A DNA stretch of 53,512 nucleotides from Amanita rubescens. Taxonomy: Eukaryota > Basidiomycota > Agaricomycetes > Agaricales > Amanitaceae. The notes beneath the pieces were generated by a model. It ran no database searches. It had not been told where the DNA came from and worked only from the letters and a program-made list of their open reading frames with translations. The translations under genes and the position numbers were made by a program. The DNA lies in NCBI GenBank assembly GCA_015039365.1, contig WION01000361.1, positions 1-53,512 on the forward strand, in the 5' to 3' direction. Of the stretch, positions 8,337 through 20,532 are shown in pieces (within the stretch, counting starts at the first letter, position 1; every line of letters starts with the position of its first letter).

Positions 8337-10565
8337 ATGCGCTTCGTTACTCTTACACGGCAGTGCCGCGGTTCCTCTCTCGCGAGGTTTTTCGCCACCG
8401 CTGCTGCTCAGAACTCACCACAGACCATCATAGAAAAGGTCGTCCAAAGATATGCTGTCGGTTTACCGGATGGTAAATTCGTCAAGGCAGGCGACTACAT
8501 CATGATTCGTCCACAGCACGTCATGACACACGATAATACTGGTCCGGTTATCTCCAAGTAGGTACTTATAGAATCAGCAATTATATTGACCGGCCTCTTA
8601 TGATACTCCAGGTTCAAGTCTATTGGTGCCATGCGAATACACGACCCTTCCCAACTCGTCTTTACACTGGACCATGACGTACAGAACAGATCGGATAAAA
8701 ACCTGGCCAAGTACGCGTCGATTGAGTCTTTCGCGAGGCAACACGGTGTGGACTTTTACCCTGCAGGCAGAGGCATCGGCCACCAGATTCTCGTCGAGGA
8801 AGGCTATGCGTTTCCGTATACCCTCACCGTCGCCAGTGACAGCCACAGTAACATGTACGGAGGTGTAGGGTGCATAGGCACCCCAATTGTCAGAACGGAT
8901 GCCGCTGCCCTGTGGGCAACGGGGAAAACTTGGTGGCAGGTCCCTCGCATGGTGAGAGTGGAGTTCAAGGGAAAATTGGCGCCTGGAGTGACCGGAAAGG
9001 ACGTCATCGTCGCTCTATGTGGTTCCTTCAATAGCGACGAGGTCCTCAATGCAGCCATAGAGTTTACCGGCGAAGGTGTTGCTTCATTGTCCATCGACGA
9101 TCGGTTGACTATTTCCAACATGACTACCGAATGGGGCGCTCTGGTTGGTGTATTCCCAGTTGATGAAGCCACGCTGGAGTGGTACGAGAAGGCTCTCTCG
9201 AAACTAGAACAAAGGACATTCTCGTCCTTTTCTCCCTCGGCGATCCCCCCTCCTCCAGAGCATCCTCGCATAAACAGACAACGATTAGAAGCACTCCGCC
9301 AATCCATCGTCAAGTCGGACCCTGGCGCAGAGTACTCTGCATATCTGACTTTTGATTTGTCGACCCTCGTCCCACATGTATCTGGTCCGAACAGCGTCAA
9401 GATTTCTACCCCGTTACCTGCTCTTGAAGAATCTCATATCGCAATACAAAAGGCATATCTTGTTAGTTGCACAAATTCTCGCGCTTCCGACATCGCCGCT
9501 GCAGCTGCCGTAATGAGGGGAAACAAGGTTGCACCTGGTGTCGAGTTCTATATTGCTGCTGCGAGCTCTAATGTCCAGCTCGAGGCCGAGCTCGCTGGCG
9601 ACTGGGATATTTTGGTTAATGCTGGGGCCAAGCCTCTTCCAGCGGGCTGCGGACCCTGCATAGGCCTTGGGACAGGTTTACTCAAAGAGGGAGAAACGGG
9701 CATTAGTGCAACCAACAGGAATTACAAGGGACGCATGGGCGACCCCAAGGCAAAAGCCTATTTGGCAAGCCCTGCTGTCGTTGCTGCAAGTGCCATCAAG
9801 GGTCATATCTGCGGACCTACAGCTCTCGATAGAAATGCACTACCACGGACACAAATTCCCTCATTTTCAATCTTGAGCGCATCTGACTCCGCAATACTTC
9901 ATTCCGAAGCGAAAGAGCCCATTCTCCCAAGATTCCCAACAAAATTCTCCGGCCCTCTTCTGTTTGTACCACAAGATAATCTAAGCACAGACGGTATCTA
10001 CCCTGGTAAATATACCTATCAAGACGACATTACTCTTGAACGACAAGCCCAGGTGGTAATGGAAAATTATGATCCCGGGTTTGCAGAACTTGTAGTTTCC
10101 TATACGAAACGACTACCGTCTAATTCGGGCAGTCTCTCCCAATCTGGTGTAATATTGGTCGGTGGCTACAACCTTGGTACCGGTTCCTCTCGCGAACAGG
10201 CTGCCACCGCTATCAAAGCGGCTGGCATCCCCTTGGTTATCGCCGGCTCGTTTGGTGATATATTCAAACGCAATGCGATCAACAACGGTCTAATTTGCCT
10301 CGAATGCCCCGAATTGGTCCATGACCTGACAGAAGCATATGCCAAAGGCGGACAGCGAGGCGCGGGAGGAAAAGATGGCGAGTTGACGGTCGATCAGGGC
10401 CTTCATGTCTCTGTAGACATGAGCGATGGACGCGTCCTAGTGAAAAGCAATGCCGGTGTAGAAGAGAAACAATACAATATTAAACCTGTTGGGACAAGCG
10501 TCCAGGAGCTCTGGCTTTGCGGAGGACTGGAAGGTTACATTCTCAAGGAAATTAGATCTGCATGA
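8337..10565 (+). CDS. LYS4: Homoaconitase, mitochondrial (lysine biosynthesis)
   Basis: Homoaconitase interconverts homocitrate and homoisocitrate in the fungal alpha-aminoadipate route to lysine, in mitochondria. Two exons (8337-8557, 8612-10565; intron GTAGGT...CCAG) give 724 residues, normal for the family. The start at 8337 gives an Arg-rich, Ser/Ala-rich presequence (MRFVTLTRQCRGSSLARFFA) suited to mitochondrial import; the in-frame ATG at 8262 would bury it. The three [4Fe-4S] cysteines are Cys360 (VSCTNSR), Cys420 and Cys423 (AGCGPC). Other landmarks are HVMTHDNT near residue 60, TLDHDVQN, and the C-terminal swivel domain with GSSREQAA and GSFGDIFKRNAINNG. No break is visible. The upstream region is P450-B remnant, so the promoter is very short or lies inside that remnant. 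Confidence 0.97.
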
Positions 10566-10713
10566 CACAAGTTATATTTCAAACAATGTATGGGTAGCTA
10601 AAAATATGCTTATGGATGTCCCAAAAATACGAAGCCCAGCTACGACCAAGTTAGATCCGAGTGGGTGGAAGTTAGAGATTTTTGTGTTCACCTGAAAAGG
10701 ACAAGTTATATGG

Positions 10714-11766
10714 TCATTCATTTTCCCTTGTTAATTTATAATTGTGCGCCCAAGGCTCCAACTCGTCTTGTATTGACTGGACGGTTACACCGCAGTCTGC
10801 GAGGTGGCGAGCTACCGATTCCGTTGAAATAGGAAATGGTGCGGTGTATGACCTAAGATTCGTGACAAGCGACACGGGGATGCGATAACTATCGAGGATT
10901 GTTCGGTACATGCCTCGTTGAGCAAGTAGATCCGTCAGTATAGTCAAGAATTCGAATCTGACAGTGGCAGGACCCGAACCAGCCGTAATGGGGCTGACAT
11001 CGGGTGGTCTGAGTTGAGCGACGACCCTGCTGGCCTTGAGGTCTGGAAGGAAAGGTCGATTATCGACGTCGCGTCGGACCCCACGGGGCCACGAAGATTG
11101 GTGAGTACAAAGGTAATCATACCATACCTCGATAGGATCATCCCTTCGAGGATTTGTTTTGGTGCGAGGCTGACTGGATCCACCGAGTTCGTTCGGCGAT
11201 TCAGGGTTTCGCCAGTGGATCAAGAGGTGCTGCTGTAGAGGCGTTTTATGCTCGCGTGGCGTCGCGTGTGCCTCGGCACATAGGGCTTTGATCTTGAGAA
11301 GAGCTCGCGTATTTCCAGGTTCGTGCGCGGCAGCCATGAGCGACTGCAGCTGGGAAATAGTTCTGGGACCTCTTTGGACTCGGCGACTCGTGCCATTGGG
11401 TGATGTTGATCTGTTATCAGCCGGGACATCTTCGGCCACCTGGCGCTCAGCGTGGATCGTCAAATATTTCAAGGAATCAATCTCCATCTGGAGCCTTAGG
11501 CACTCGTCCTGATGATGCTGAAGTCTGTCTTTCGCTGACAAAAGTTCGTCGTTAAGGGCGTCCATATCCTGCTTTAATCGTATCGAGACCCAATGCGCGT
11601 GGTTTCGTTCAGCGCGCATGCGTTCGCATTGCTCAGAGAGTATGGTCCATTCAAGTGGCTTGTGGTCTGAATTGGATATGTGAGTAGCGTACATCTGGCA
11701 TGTCGTACACTGTTCAGCATGCACGAATCCGAGGTTTTCGCTGTAATACCACAGTTTCTTCGACAT
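10714..11766 (-). CDS. Coiled-coil protein of unknown function
   Basis: A single open frame of 350 codons, not recognised. The N terminus has a CTTC pair within YYSENLGFVHAEQCTTC. It is followed by a likely coiled coil (about residues 45-110, ERMRAERNHAHWVSIRLKQD through DRLQHHQDECLRLQMEIDSL). The middle (about 120-220) is Ser/Thr/Arg-rich and looks disordered. The C-terminal 120 residues are more globular (DDPIEVWYDYLC, FEFLTILTDLLAQRG, VARHLADCGVTVQ). Convergent with LYS4 (149 bp apart) and divergent from NUP159 (255 bp). Codon use and length support a real gene; function cannot be inferred. Confidence 0.65.
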   Translation of the reverse strand: MSKKLWYYSENLGFVHAEQCTTCQMYATHISNSDHKPLEWTILSEQCERMRAERNHAHWVSIRLKQDMDALNDELLSAKDRLQHHQDECLRLQMEIDSLKYLTIHAERQVAEDVPADNRSTSPNGTSRRVQRGPRTISQLQSLMAAAHEPGNTRALLKIKALCAEAHATPREHKTPLQQHLLIHWRNPESPNELGGSSQPRTKTNPRRDDPIEVWYDYLCTHQSSWPRGVRRDVDNRPFLPDLKASRVVAQLRPPDVSPITAGSGPATVRFEFLTILTDLLAQRGMYRTILDSYRIPVSLVTNLRSYTAPFPISTESVARHLADCGVTVQSIQDELEPWAHNYKLTRENE

Positions 11767-12021
11767 CTTGACGGTACTGTGACGGAGGAAGGACAGAGAG
11801 AATGGGTTTTTAAGGCGAAATAAACCATTTTTGCAAACTGCGGATTCGCAAAATCTCAGCGAAGATCGATGTTACTGATGGCACTTGTCAAAATAGTGTG
11901 GCTGTGTTGTTTGTTTGGTCATGCGCGTGTGGAGCAAATAACGCCGGCGTCAATTCGCACAACTGTGCTCAACTTGCACAGTGGGAGTCATACACACCTT
12001 TCTCTCGAACCTCCATGTAAC
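11767..12021. promoter_or_regulatory. Shared divergent promoter region
   Basis: These 255 bp separate the start codons of the coiled-coil gene (-) and NUP159 (+). No specific element could be assigned. Confidence 0.4.
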
Positions 12022-15000
12022 ATGGCCAACTTCACTCCTCTCAACAGGCCAAGCCACCACACAATCAACATCGACCCGAATCCCCGAGATTCTCTTTCTG
12101 ATGGATTTAGTGTCCGTTGCATTTCATTTCTAGAACAGCGCGTTGTTCCTGACTAGTGTTTTATAGTATCCCACATTCCAACTTCTAAATAAGCAAGCAC
12201 GCGTTCCGCTCTCTGAACCGCATAAAGTCAACCCCGTCTTCCCTTATCGCCTTTTTGCCATTGCCAATTCAAAAGGCTGGTTTGCTGCAGTTAGAACAGA
12301 GAGTCACGGCACTTGTACGTATGCCATTATTTTCGACGCGGATTCTCAACTAACTTTATCCTTAGCGATAGCTCTCTCAACTCTACAAGAACTCCGGGCT
12401 TCTCTCAAGCATGCAAATGAAAACGACGCGAATCTCTTTGTTCCCCGCCGCATTGTTAAATTACCGGCGGAAGACGTGAACATTATCGCTTTTGGCATGC
12501 ATGATACTCGTCTTCTCGTGGGGTTTACGGAAGGACAACTTCTGGTATACGACACGGCGCACTTGTTCACGGCAGGCACGAATGATGTTGCACCGCTCAG
12601 CATGACCAAGGCTTCTTCTGCGCCATTTGTACAGATAGTACCCAATCCAGGAGCTGAACCGGATTTGGCACAACTTGTTGCAGTTATCAGAGGTGATGGC
12701 GTTGTTCAAGTATTAGATATAAACAAGTTGGAGCCACAGTGTGGATGGGCGGGTGAGGGTGAAGCTGTGCCTGTCGCAAGTATGTGCTAGGGGTAGCCTT
12801 GACGACAAGGAAGCTGACCTTCGTTTTAGTATCTTGGGCGCCAAAGGGAAAACATTTGGCTATCGGCTTGCGGTTGGGAGACATCGTCACTTATGCACTG
12901 TCCAACAATACTGTGCCTCACAAGCAGATCCCTCCAACTGCGGATGGCTATCTTGTCTCTCTCGATTGGGTCGGGCCAACTCTCGTCTTCAAGACAACCT
13001 ATTCATCGAAGATTCCCGAGTCCTCTGATGCCACATTACACGTTGTTCACGTCGATGTCAAAAGTTCCGCCGGCCATTATTTCAACCTCATGCACCCATT
13101 CCCTGCTGCTGACCGAAACAAAATGCATGCTCTGTTTTTGTCAGTACCCAAGTGGGACGAAGAGCCCGGTGCTCCGGTTGAGAGTGCGAAGGGCCTTGTT
13201 ATCGTTGGCGAAATGTCGTCGGTAGACCTCGAAGTTCTGGCGTACATGGGCCCACAGTGGTATCAACAATCACAAGAAAACCCGTTGCAGCTTCCTCTTG
13301 ATAAAAATATGAATGACACGATCCTAATATCGCTGGAGGCAGACTTGACAGACGCAGAAGCAAACGTTCCAATCATGTATGCATATCTAAATGATGGCAC
13401 TCTACAAGGATGGAAGCTTGATCATCCCAAGTCTTACGTTGGAATGGTTAGAAACGAACTCTCGTCTGCCTTCAATGGGCCCGTAGTTGCACAAGAGTCA
13501 CCTGCATTCACTGCTGCATTTTCTCCGCCGACCACTTTTGCACAAGTCGGAGGAACATCAACCTTTGGCCAGCCATCGTTCGTGCCACAGACACCTGCAG
13601 CTTCTCCATTCAGCCAACAGCCAGCATTTGGACAACCGTCACTTGGCACGCCTATGCAACCACCTCCTGCCCAGGCTACAGGTCAACCTGCCTTCGGTGG
13701 TTTTACCGCTAACACCGCTAACAACGCTTTTGGCCAACCTTCGTTTGGCTTCGGTCCGTCCCTGACTGTTCCATCGACTACACCTCAGCAATCTGAAGCA
13801 ATAACGAGAGAGGCATCTATGTCCGATGAAACCACTTCACTAGGAGGCCTCTCTTTGGGTCATGATGAGACAGCTGCTCAATCAAAGACCGTAGGCAGTG
13901 GAGTTTTCGGTTCATTCTCTCCTCCACCAACCACAACTACATCTGCCTTCGGCGGCGTAATTAAACCAGCGACTGGCTTTGGTGCTTTTAGTAATTACCA
14001 AAGTACTACTCCTTCAACGACGACCAACGATGCGTCCAAATCACCGTTTTCTGCAGCTGGGTCTACATCGACTACGCCGACGCAGCCAGCATTTGGACAG
14101 ACGGGTTTCGCAAAACCCGCGTTTGGCCAACCGGCTTTCGGTCAGCCATCCTTTGGTGGATCAAGCTTCTCGACGCCTACAACTCCGGGATCTGGTGGAT
14201 TCGCCTCATTCGCCTCCACAGGTCCAAACGCATTTACCACACCCTCAAAACCTCCAACGGGACCAGCCAGTGGTGGGTTTGGGGGGTTCGCAGGGAAACC
14301 GACTACATTTGGAACGATACAAGCACCGGCGTTTGGACAGGGGAAAAAAGAGACGTTTAAACCAAATGTAACTGGCGGGTCCCCACCATCTTCTCCTGAA
14401 CCCATGGTAGAAGTCAAATCAGCCTTGCCAGTTGATGACGACATGTCACCTCCTCCAGCGTCCCCAATCAAAAGGGACTCTACGCCTATTTCTACAACTC
14501 CTGCCCAACCCCCTCCTGCCAGAGCGTTTAGCAATTTAACGACTCCGGTTAGGCCAGCTGCCGGTTTCGGAGCTTTTGGTGGAATCTCTGAAACATCACC
14601 CTTTTTCCAAAAGGGCGAGACTTCGACAACACCCACAACTGTATTTGGGAAATTAGCATCAACTACACCAACAAACCCACCTCCTAGTGAATTGGCGCCG
14701 AAATTTGGTGCTACCTCCTTGCCGGGCGCCGTTAAGTCTGCCTTCGCTCCTGTCAGTTCAACTACAGCGCCAGCGAAAGCCCCAACAAGTGGTGCTTTCA
14801 GCGCATTCAGTGGTACTTCTGGTGGATTTGCTTCATTCGCTGGAAGTGGAAAGTCGTTCAACGAATTGCTCAAGGAGAAAGACGCGGGTTCAGATGTTGA
14901 TAAGAGCAAAGGTCAAGGTAATCAACTTTTAGCTGCAACTTAGGAGACTGCATTAATTAAAACGCTACCTATAGGCAACGCTGTATCCGAGAAGCCCGTA

Positions 15001-17773
15001 CCGGAGCCGTCGTCCGAGTCAGCCACCCTAGAAACTCCTAGGAAGGATGAACAGCCGTCAGTCACAGAGCCAAGAACGCCGTTGTTCACACCTTCTTCCA
15101 AGGCAGCTAGCACTACTCCCACAGTAGAACCTCGTCCGAAAATGGCTGAGAAGGCTCACGAAACGGAAGAAAGTCAGCTTGAACATAAGAGAAAACCAGT
15201 CTCAGCGGAGGAGTCTTTCGTCGAAGTTACACTAGAAGAGGGCGAGATTGACGAGGAAGGAAGGCCGAAAGAAACCAAAGAGGACGCAGAGAACGAGGGT
15301 TACCTCTCGGGTAGCTTGGGGCCTTCCGATTCAGAAGGTTCGATAGATGGAACTGACGAGGAGGAGGAGGAAGAGGAAGAGGAGGCACTGACCAATGAAG
15401 TCACGGAAACACCGTCGCGAGCTACGTCAATAGATCCAACAGCATTTCCGTTACCGATATCACGATCTCCAAGTGCGACACCGGAAGTTCCTTGCATCGT
15501 TGTTACCGAATCGACAGAGAAGCCTTTACCTGTACGGGAGACCAGCACCACACCGTCCGGGACACCTGTGAAACCCGAAACAACCGCATTCTCCAAGGCG
15601 GCGCCTTCAACCACTCCCACAGGGCAGCCGTTCAGTATTGGGTTCAGTAGACCGAGTACCCGGCCCGTGCGGAGTTCTCCACTGGCAGGCACACCTGTTA
15701 CTGGTCAAGAACAAGTCGAGGGTGCCGAGAAAGACGACAAAGGACCGAAAACCGAGGTTACCGAACCCAAAAGAACGTTGTCGCCAAAGCCTCCTACAGA
15801 ATTCCATGAGAAGGCAGTATCGGACGGAGACGTGAAAGCCCCAACACCTCAAACCCCTCCTTCAACATTTTCACCGACGCTCGGGCCTGCGGCGCCTGGA
15901 CCGGGTGGACCTCCCAAGTTGTCTTCTACGCCTGCCACACCTCCGTTTACTCTCAATAAAGCGGAACCTCAGAAGAAGCCAACAAGCATATTCGGTGACG
16001 TTTTCGGACGTCAGACAGGACCCCCACCTACTTCAGAAACACAGGCAACTCCGCCAAAATCGTCTTTTGGATTCAAAGCAGAGGATGGACTCCCTACTTC
16101 AACACCGTTTCTTGGAGCACCTCCTCCACGACCAATGTCGAGTCCTTTAACCCTTGCGCCCTCTACTCCTACCCCTTTTGAATTGAATCGCCCAGCATCT
16201 GTACCGCCTCACGACTTCTTCGCAAAAGCTCCGGCCAGTGCGGCCACCAGTGGCAGCCTATTTAGCGTTAAGGGGCCTACGGGTCCACCTAACGTTTTTG
16301 GGAAACAGTTCATGCCTGCCCAGACGAAAACTCCACCTCCTGAAGCTCCATTGGAAGAGGGGATCCAAAAGGAGTGTGCGCTACTATATAATACAATGAA
16401 TCAAGAGCTTGAAGAGGTAAGCATGATGATTATGAAGTTTAGTGCGACATCTGACGGACGTGCACTAGCTGAGGTTGTTGGCACAAGAAGCTAATAGGAA
16501 GAGACAAGAGTTGGCGAAAACGAGAGGCGGCTCAGATCGCAAAGCTGACCTAGGAAATCCTTTGAAGTGGGGTCTAGTTGACACCAAGCATTTTGGAGAG
16601 GTCCTAAAACAATATGGTCATGATCTCTCAGAACTCAAGGAGTTGAGAACTGACCTTAAACGAAAAGTGCGGCAAGCTGAAAGCAAGATGCTGAAAGGTA
16701 AGCTGAAGTGTCGTAGGCGTTGTTGTTAACAGTCTTTTGATATTCTTTTGCAGCTGGAACTAGGAAGGAAGAGATTGCACGTTTCACAAAAGCACAGAAT
16801 GACAAAGAGTTTGTAAAGATGCTGAAAAATAGGACACTCGGCCCGGAACATTTGGAGAATCAGACCCAGCTAAGGAGAGGCATTCGGGTAGGCTTTTTGG
16901 CTTCCCTGTCTGATATAATAGATTCTGAACTATTGACAGGCACTGCGTGATCGCATCCAAAAATTGGAGGCGCATTTACAGGCCTCGAAGAAGAAGATTG
17001 CAGAGGCGAACTCGGGGAAACCTAGCTTACGGTACGTATATGACCAATTCATTCCTATATATTGGGGTCCAACCTTAGTTTCAAGGGCACCTACTCTCGA
17101 CACGATTAATAGGACCTATCGCAATATTGATCTTACCATTCAGTATCACACGGACGAGATAACCCATCTTTCTTACCGGATGACTAAACTCAACGTATCT
17201 ACAACGGTGAAGGCTCAGGCATCATCCCAGAAAGATCACCAACTGCCTCACAACGATTCTCGTCGCCCATTTAGTGTCACGCCTCATATTGCTGTAACTA
17301 CAGCAGCAGCCTTGAATGCGGAGAGGTCTGCGCAGAAGTTGAAGAAGGCATTGTTGGCTGCGCGTAAAGCACCGCTGCTAAATGACAAGGCAGCACAGGT
17401 ACCCCCGGCGCGCATCACATTCAAGACTCCACAAAAAATTACACCTCCTGACCGTCCTGAATCTACCTTTAAACCCATCGCAGGCCCATTGTTGGCCCCG
17501 CAGACACCCGCACTAGAGTGGTCATTCCCAGAAGATAGCTTCAACCCATCCCCGTCGCCACCCACAAGACGAGGGGCCGGACGAACGAAAAAGCACGCCT
17601 CGAACGCGCCACTGAAGAAGAGTGTTGGATCTGTCCAAGCGCCGCAGCCATCATTTGATTGGGGACCTTTACCGGGGTTCAGTCAGCCTGCTTTGGCATC
17701 CGTTGGGCCACCAGTTAGTTTGGCACCAAAAATCCCACCAGGCTTCGTACCCCTTACACAATCCAAGAGATAA
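12022..17773 (+). CDS. NUP159: Nucleoporin Nup159/NUP214
   Basis: This is a cytoplasmic-face nuclear pore protein whose beta-propeller recruits the mRNA-export helicase Dbp5. Nine exons (12022-12111, 12167-12314, 12366-12779, 12830-14917, 14975-16416, 16469-16697, 16754-16887, 16940-17031, 17086-17773) give 1,774 residues with all phases consistent. Residues of about 30-430 carry the propeller (LNKQARVPLSEP, FAIANSKGWFAA, VSWAPKGKHLAIGL). About 440-910 is FG-repeat sequence (many AFGQPSFG/AFG units). About 915-1390 is acidic and Pro/Thr-rich, with a Glu run near 1041. About 1395-1545 is coiled coil (ALLYNTMNQELEE, LRDRIQKLEAHLQASKK), the part that in yeast binds Nup82/Nsp1. The first donor (GTCCGT) is weak, so exon 1 is the least certain part. 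Convergent with pICln, 50 bp apart. Confidence 0.92.
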
Positions 17774-17823
17774 TTGATTGTTATACAGTAGGTAGATGAG
17801 GTATTTGTAACATCTGCGCCGCT

Positions 17824-18744
17824 TTACTGCGTCTCCGTCGATTCCTGCTCCGGGATTACTCGTTGGGACTGAGTTTCGCTACTAGCTTCGTCTTGAATGT
17901 CATTTGCTTCGAATGGGTTGTAGATAATGGATTCTAGATGAGCCAGCGCAGCCTGATGGACATAGCCAAGAGAAAAAGGTCTAGTATGGGGCAAATCTGC
18001 TATTATTGACAAAATCACTGCGTACCCTCCCGACTTCACTAAGCTCTTCCTCTTCATCGCCATCGAAGACATCAAAGTTGCCCTCGGAAGCGACAAATGC
18101 CTCGTCTTCATCGTCGGGCTCTTCAGGATCCGGATGCAATGAAGCGCATTGCGATAATGCCTCAAAGATAGCCTCCACTACGCGAAAAATGAATTGGCCG
18201 ACCACTGAATTGAGCGATACTTACATGCTTGAGGATTTTGCGGGACTATATTCAGTTCACGCATGGGAGTGTCGACTTCACCCCCTTGCTCTTCTTCTTG
18301 CTCATCCCCTTCGTTTTCTGTTCCATTCAGATCTGTGTGAGAAAGTTGTTGGATCGCTGCGTCCGTCGCTTCGTCCAGCTGACAATATATAGACGGTCGC
18401 CCGTCCTGGCGGGAAATCGCGTGTAGCGTTATGGAAGGATATTCGATTTGGAAGCCGCGACCAGTGTTAGACATGAATAAGAGAACACTATTCAAAATTT
18501 GATAAGATGCCCATAAGAATTTACACGAGACTCACCTTGAAATAACATAGAGCGTTCCATGCGCAGCGTCCTCTGCCGAAAAACCCTCAACAGGGGGATC
18601 TAGTGTGATAGAAACATTTTTCTCCAAATGAGAAAGAATGGGAGGCAGATCGGCGAATGAGGAAGGTGTAGAGGCGCTGAGGGAATCGTTCTCCTCTTTT
18701 GTCACGTAGCTTGGAACAGCAGCGATCAACGATACAGTGGGCAT
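17824..18744 (-). CDS. pICln-like methylosome subunit (Voldacs domain)
   Basis: pICln chaperones Sm proteins into the PRMT5 methylosome during snRNP assembly. Four exons (18744-18536, 18487-18225, 18177-18040, 17996-17824) give 260 residues. The PH-like core is visible: GTLYVISS, FMSNTGRGFQIEYPSITLHAISR, then IYCQLDE. An acidic loop follows (TENEGDEQEEEQGG). The second acidic segment after ALSQCASLHPDPEEPDDEDEAF fits the conserved acidic C-terminal half of the family. The last exon (PHTRPFSLGYVHQAALAHLESIIYNP) requires the donor GTGAAG at 18039; reading through instead gives an early stop after FAPY, a possible alternative end. Confidence 0.85.
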
Positions 18745-19630
18745 CCCGTTATCGAGTTTTTTTTGTTGCTGGAGTAGATGATATCAGAATCTAAAATTAT
18801 CGCATGTGGCTGTGTAAACTTGTAAACTTTCGAAAAAAAAAAAAAAAAAGATCCGCTAGCAACGCTTTGCATCCATCTGGCTTCACGATGTACTGTCCTT
18901 CGGTATCAAATATCAAAATACTACCCTTGTTTGCCAAGTCTAAATGCCTTAGACCGAGTCGTGGGACTGGGATTTCGGACGAACAAGATTCAAAAGCACC
19001 AGGTAATCACCCGAACATGCCTTCGAACGAGGACGGGTCCGAGTCATTGTCTCAGGCGGGACCTTCGATGAAACATAAAATAAACTGGTTACCGTGATTA
19101 AAGGTATCCTACCATGGTTCACTGTTATTCATATGCGATGATATCACTATAAGACCTATAAGACCTAGGCCTCTTTAACAGAAATCAGTTGAGTATGTCA
19201 AAGCCTTAATTCGAAGTGCCACTCGAATCGTACCACGATGACAACGCACGGCGTATGGCGGTCCCTGGGGTAGGACATATATTGGGTTTCATAGGCAACT
19301 AGACATTGTCAGGTGAGTTCCAGCTGCTTAGACGTTGATAATTACTGATTCGAATTACCAGCTACGCTAAGATCCATAGGATGAAGGACTTGTAGCACAA
19401 AACAGTGTTTATTCATTCTGATTTGCTTGTCAAAGCATTCAAGTTGAATTTCCAGCCACACCCTCTAAATTGCCGTGGATACTGTATTATGGATCATACT
19501 GCATATGGCATATGCGAATCAAGTACATGAAGACCTGGTTCACTGAGCATCATGATCGTGGGACTGGGAACTTGAGTCAGCACATGGGACATACTTAAAG
19601 GATAACGAGTCATTGTTAGATCGCTGTACA
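18745..19630. other. Intergenic, nothing coding
   Basis: Nearly 900 bases with no supportable gene. It contains a 17-A run at 18833-18849 and a short direct repeat (ATAAGACCT twice, near 19150). The upstream part is the pICln promoter side. Confidence 0.5.
18833..18849 (+). repeat. Poly-A tract
   Basis: Seventeen consecutive A on the plus strand, about 90 bases upstream of the pICln start codon (T-tract on the sense strand of that gene). Confidence 0.9.
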
Positions 19631-20532
19631 ATGGCAAACGAAGGACCTGGTAAGACGCCTGGTCGTCGAGCGCACTGCGGTTAAGATCTAAACGGATTTC
19701 AGGTAACCCAAACCCCCGGTGGCGAGAGAGCGCTGGACAGAGCTTTGTTGCGCCCAAAGCGAAGCTACTAAAGTTACGGTTGGTAGCTGTCGGTCGCAAT
19801 GGAATGGATAGGTATGCCGTAGTCCCATTCCCGCCGACATACGAAGTAAGTGACATCGATTTTTTCCCCGAAAACAACTAGAATACATAATTCAGGCGGC
19901 CAAGACATCAGCTATCGAGGCGTTCAAGCAGTACATGGTTAATCCAACCCCCGATGACATTCTACTCCGCTGTTCTGCACGGAACAGGGAAGGAGGGTGT
20001 ATATGGGCGGACATGGTACCGCTAGACTGGGATACTGTAATGCAGGAATTTAACGGGGAAGTCGGCGTATTCTGGAAGAAGGCTTTTGTTCGAGGAAAGG
20101 TTTACATCTCATACGGTCACGTTACTAACGGATATGAGACGATCTGGACCTGCGTGTCAATGGGGCAACCCACTATTGATCGTCCGGAATCGTACGAGGT
20201 GAGGCGCTTGACCTACGCTTTTTTTCGAACTCGAATGCGAACCGGAATCTAGAAAGCGATTGAATATATTACAAACTTCAAGGCCAGTCATCATTTATCT
20301 GACCAAGTTCAAGGTGAGCAAGCAGTCGTTCTATACACTTATGGTGAGCTCACATCTTTCGCCAGGCGTGGACCTGCGCGAAAAAAATGTCACTTTTTAC
20401 ACATTCACGTCCACCTTTCAGAATCATCCCGGCTCATGGGAGATGTTTCCGCCCGCGACGCAGACCGATGATTATCTGTGGCGTCAGTTTGTCCCCGAGC
20501 CTGCTCATGTTCTAGGCTTTAAAATAGATTAA
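19631..20532 (+). CDS. Unknown small five-exon protein
   Basis: No family recognised. Five exons (19631-19649, 19703-19845, 19896-20198, 20253-20313, 20366-20532) with clean GT-AG introns and matching phases give 230 residues, which argues for a real gene. The N-terminal half reads like a beta-grasp or ubiquitin-like fold (LVAVGRNGMDRYAVVPFPPTYE, then AIEAFKQYM, DDILLRCSARNREGGCIWADM); this is inference. The second half is rich in aromatics (TFYTFTSTFQNHPGSWEMFPP, DDYLWRQFVPEP). No signal peptide or membrane segment. Neighbours give no hint of function. Confidence 0.65.

Noticed and set aside
8804..9400. 198-codon minus-strand open frame
   Set aside because: Antisense to conserved LYS4 coding sequence, with no motif of its own.
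14142..14909. 255-codon minus-strand open frame
   Set aside because: It is the antisense shadow of the NUP159 FG-repeat exon; its Gly/Pro/Val pattern mirrors the repeat codons.
14918..14974. Premature stop at 14941 in NUP159
   Set aside because: It lies inside a 57 nt intron (GTAATC...TATAG) whose removal keeps phase.
18804..19097. 97-codon plus-strand frame starting MWLCKLVNF with a Lys run
   Set aside because: The Lys run is just the poly-A tract, and the rest has no motif or splice support.
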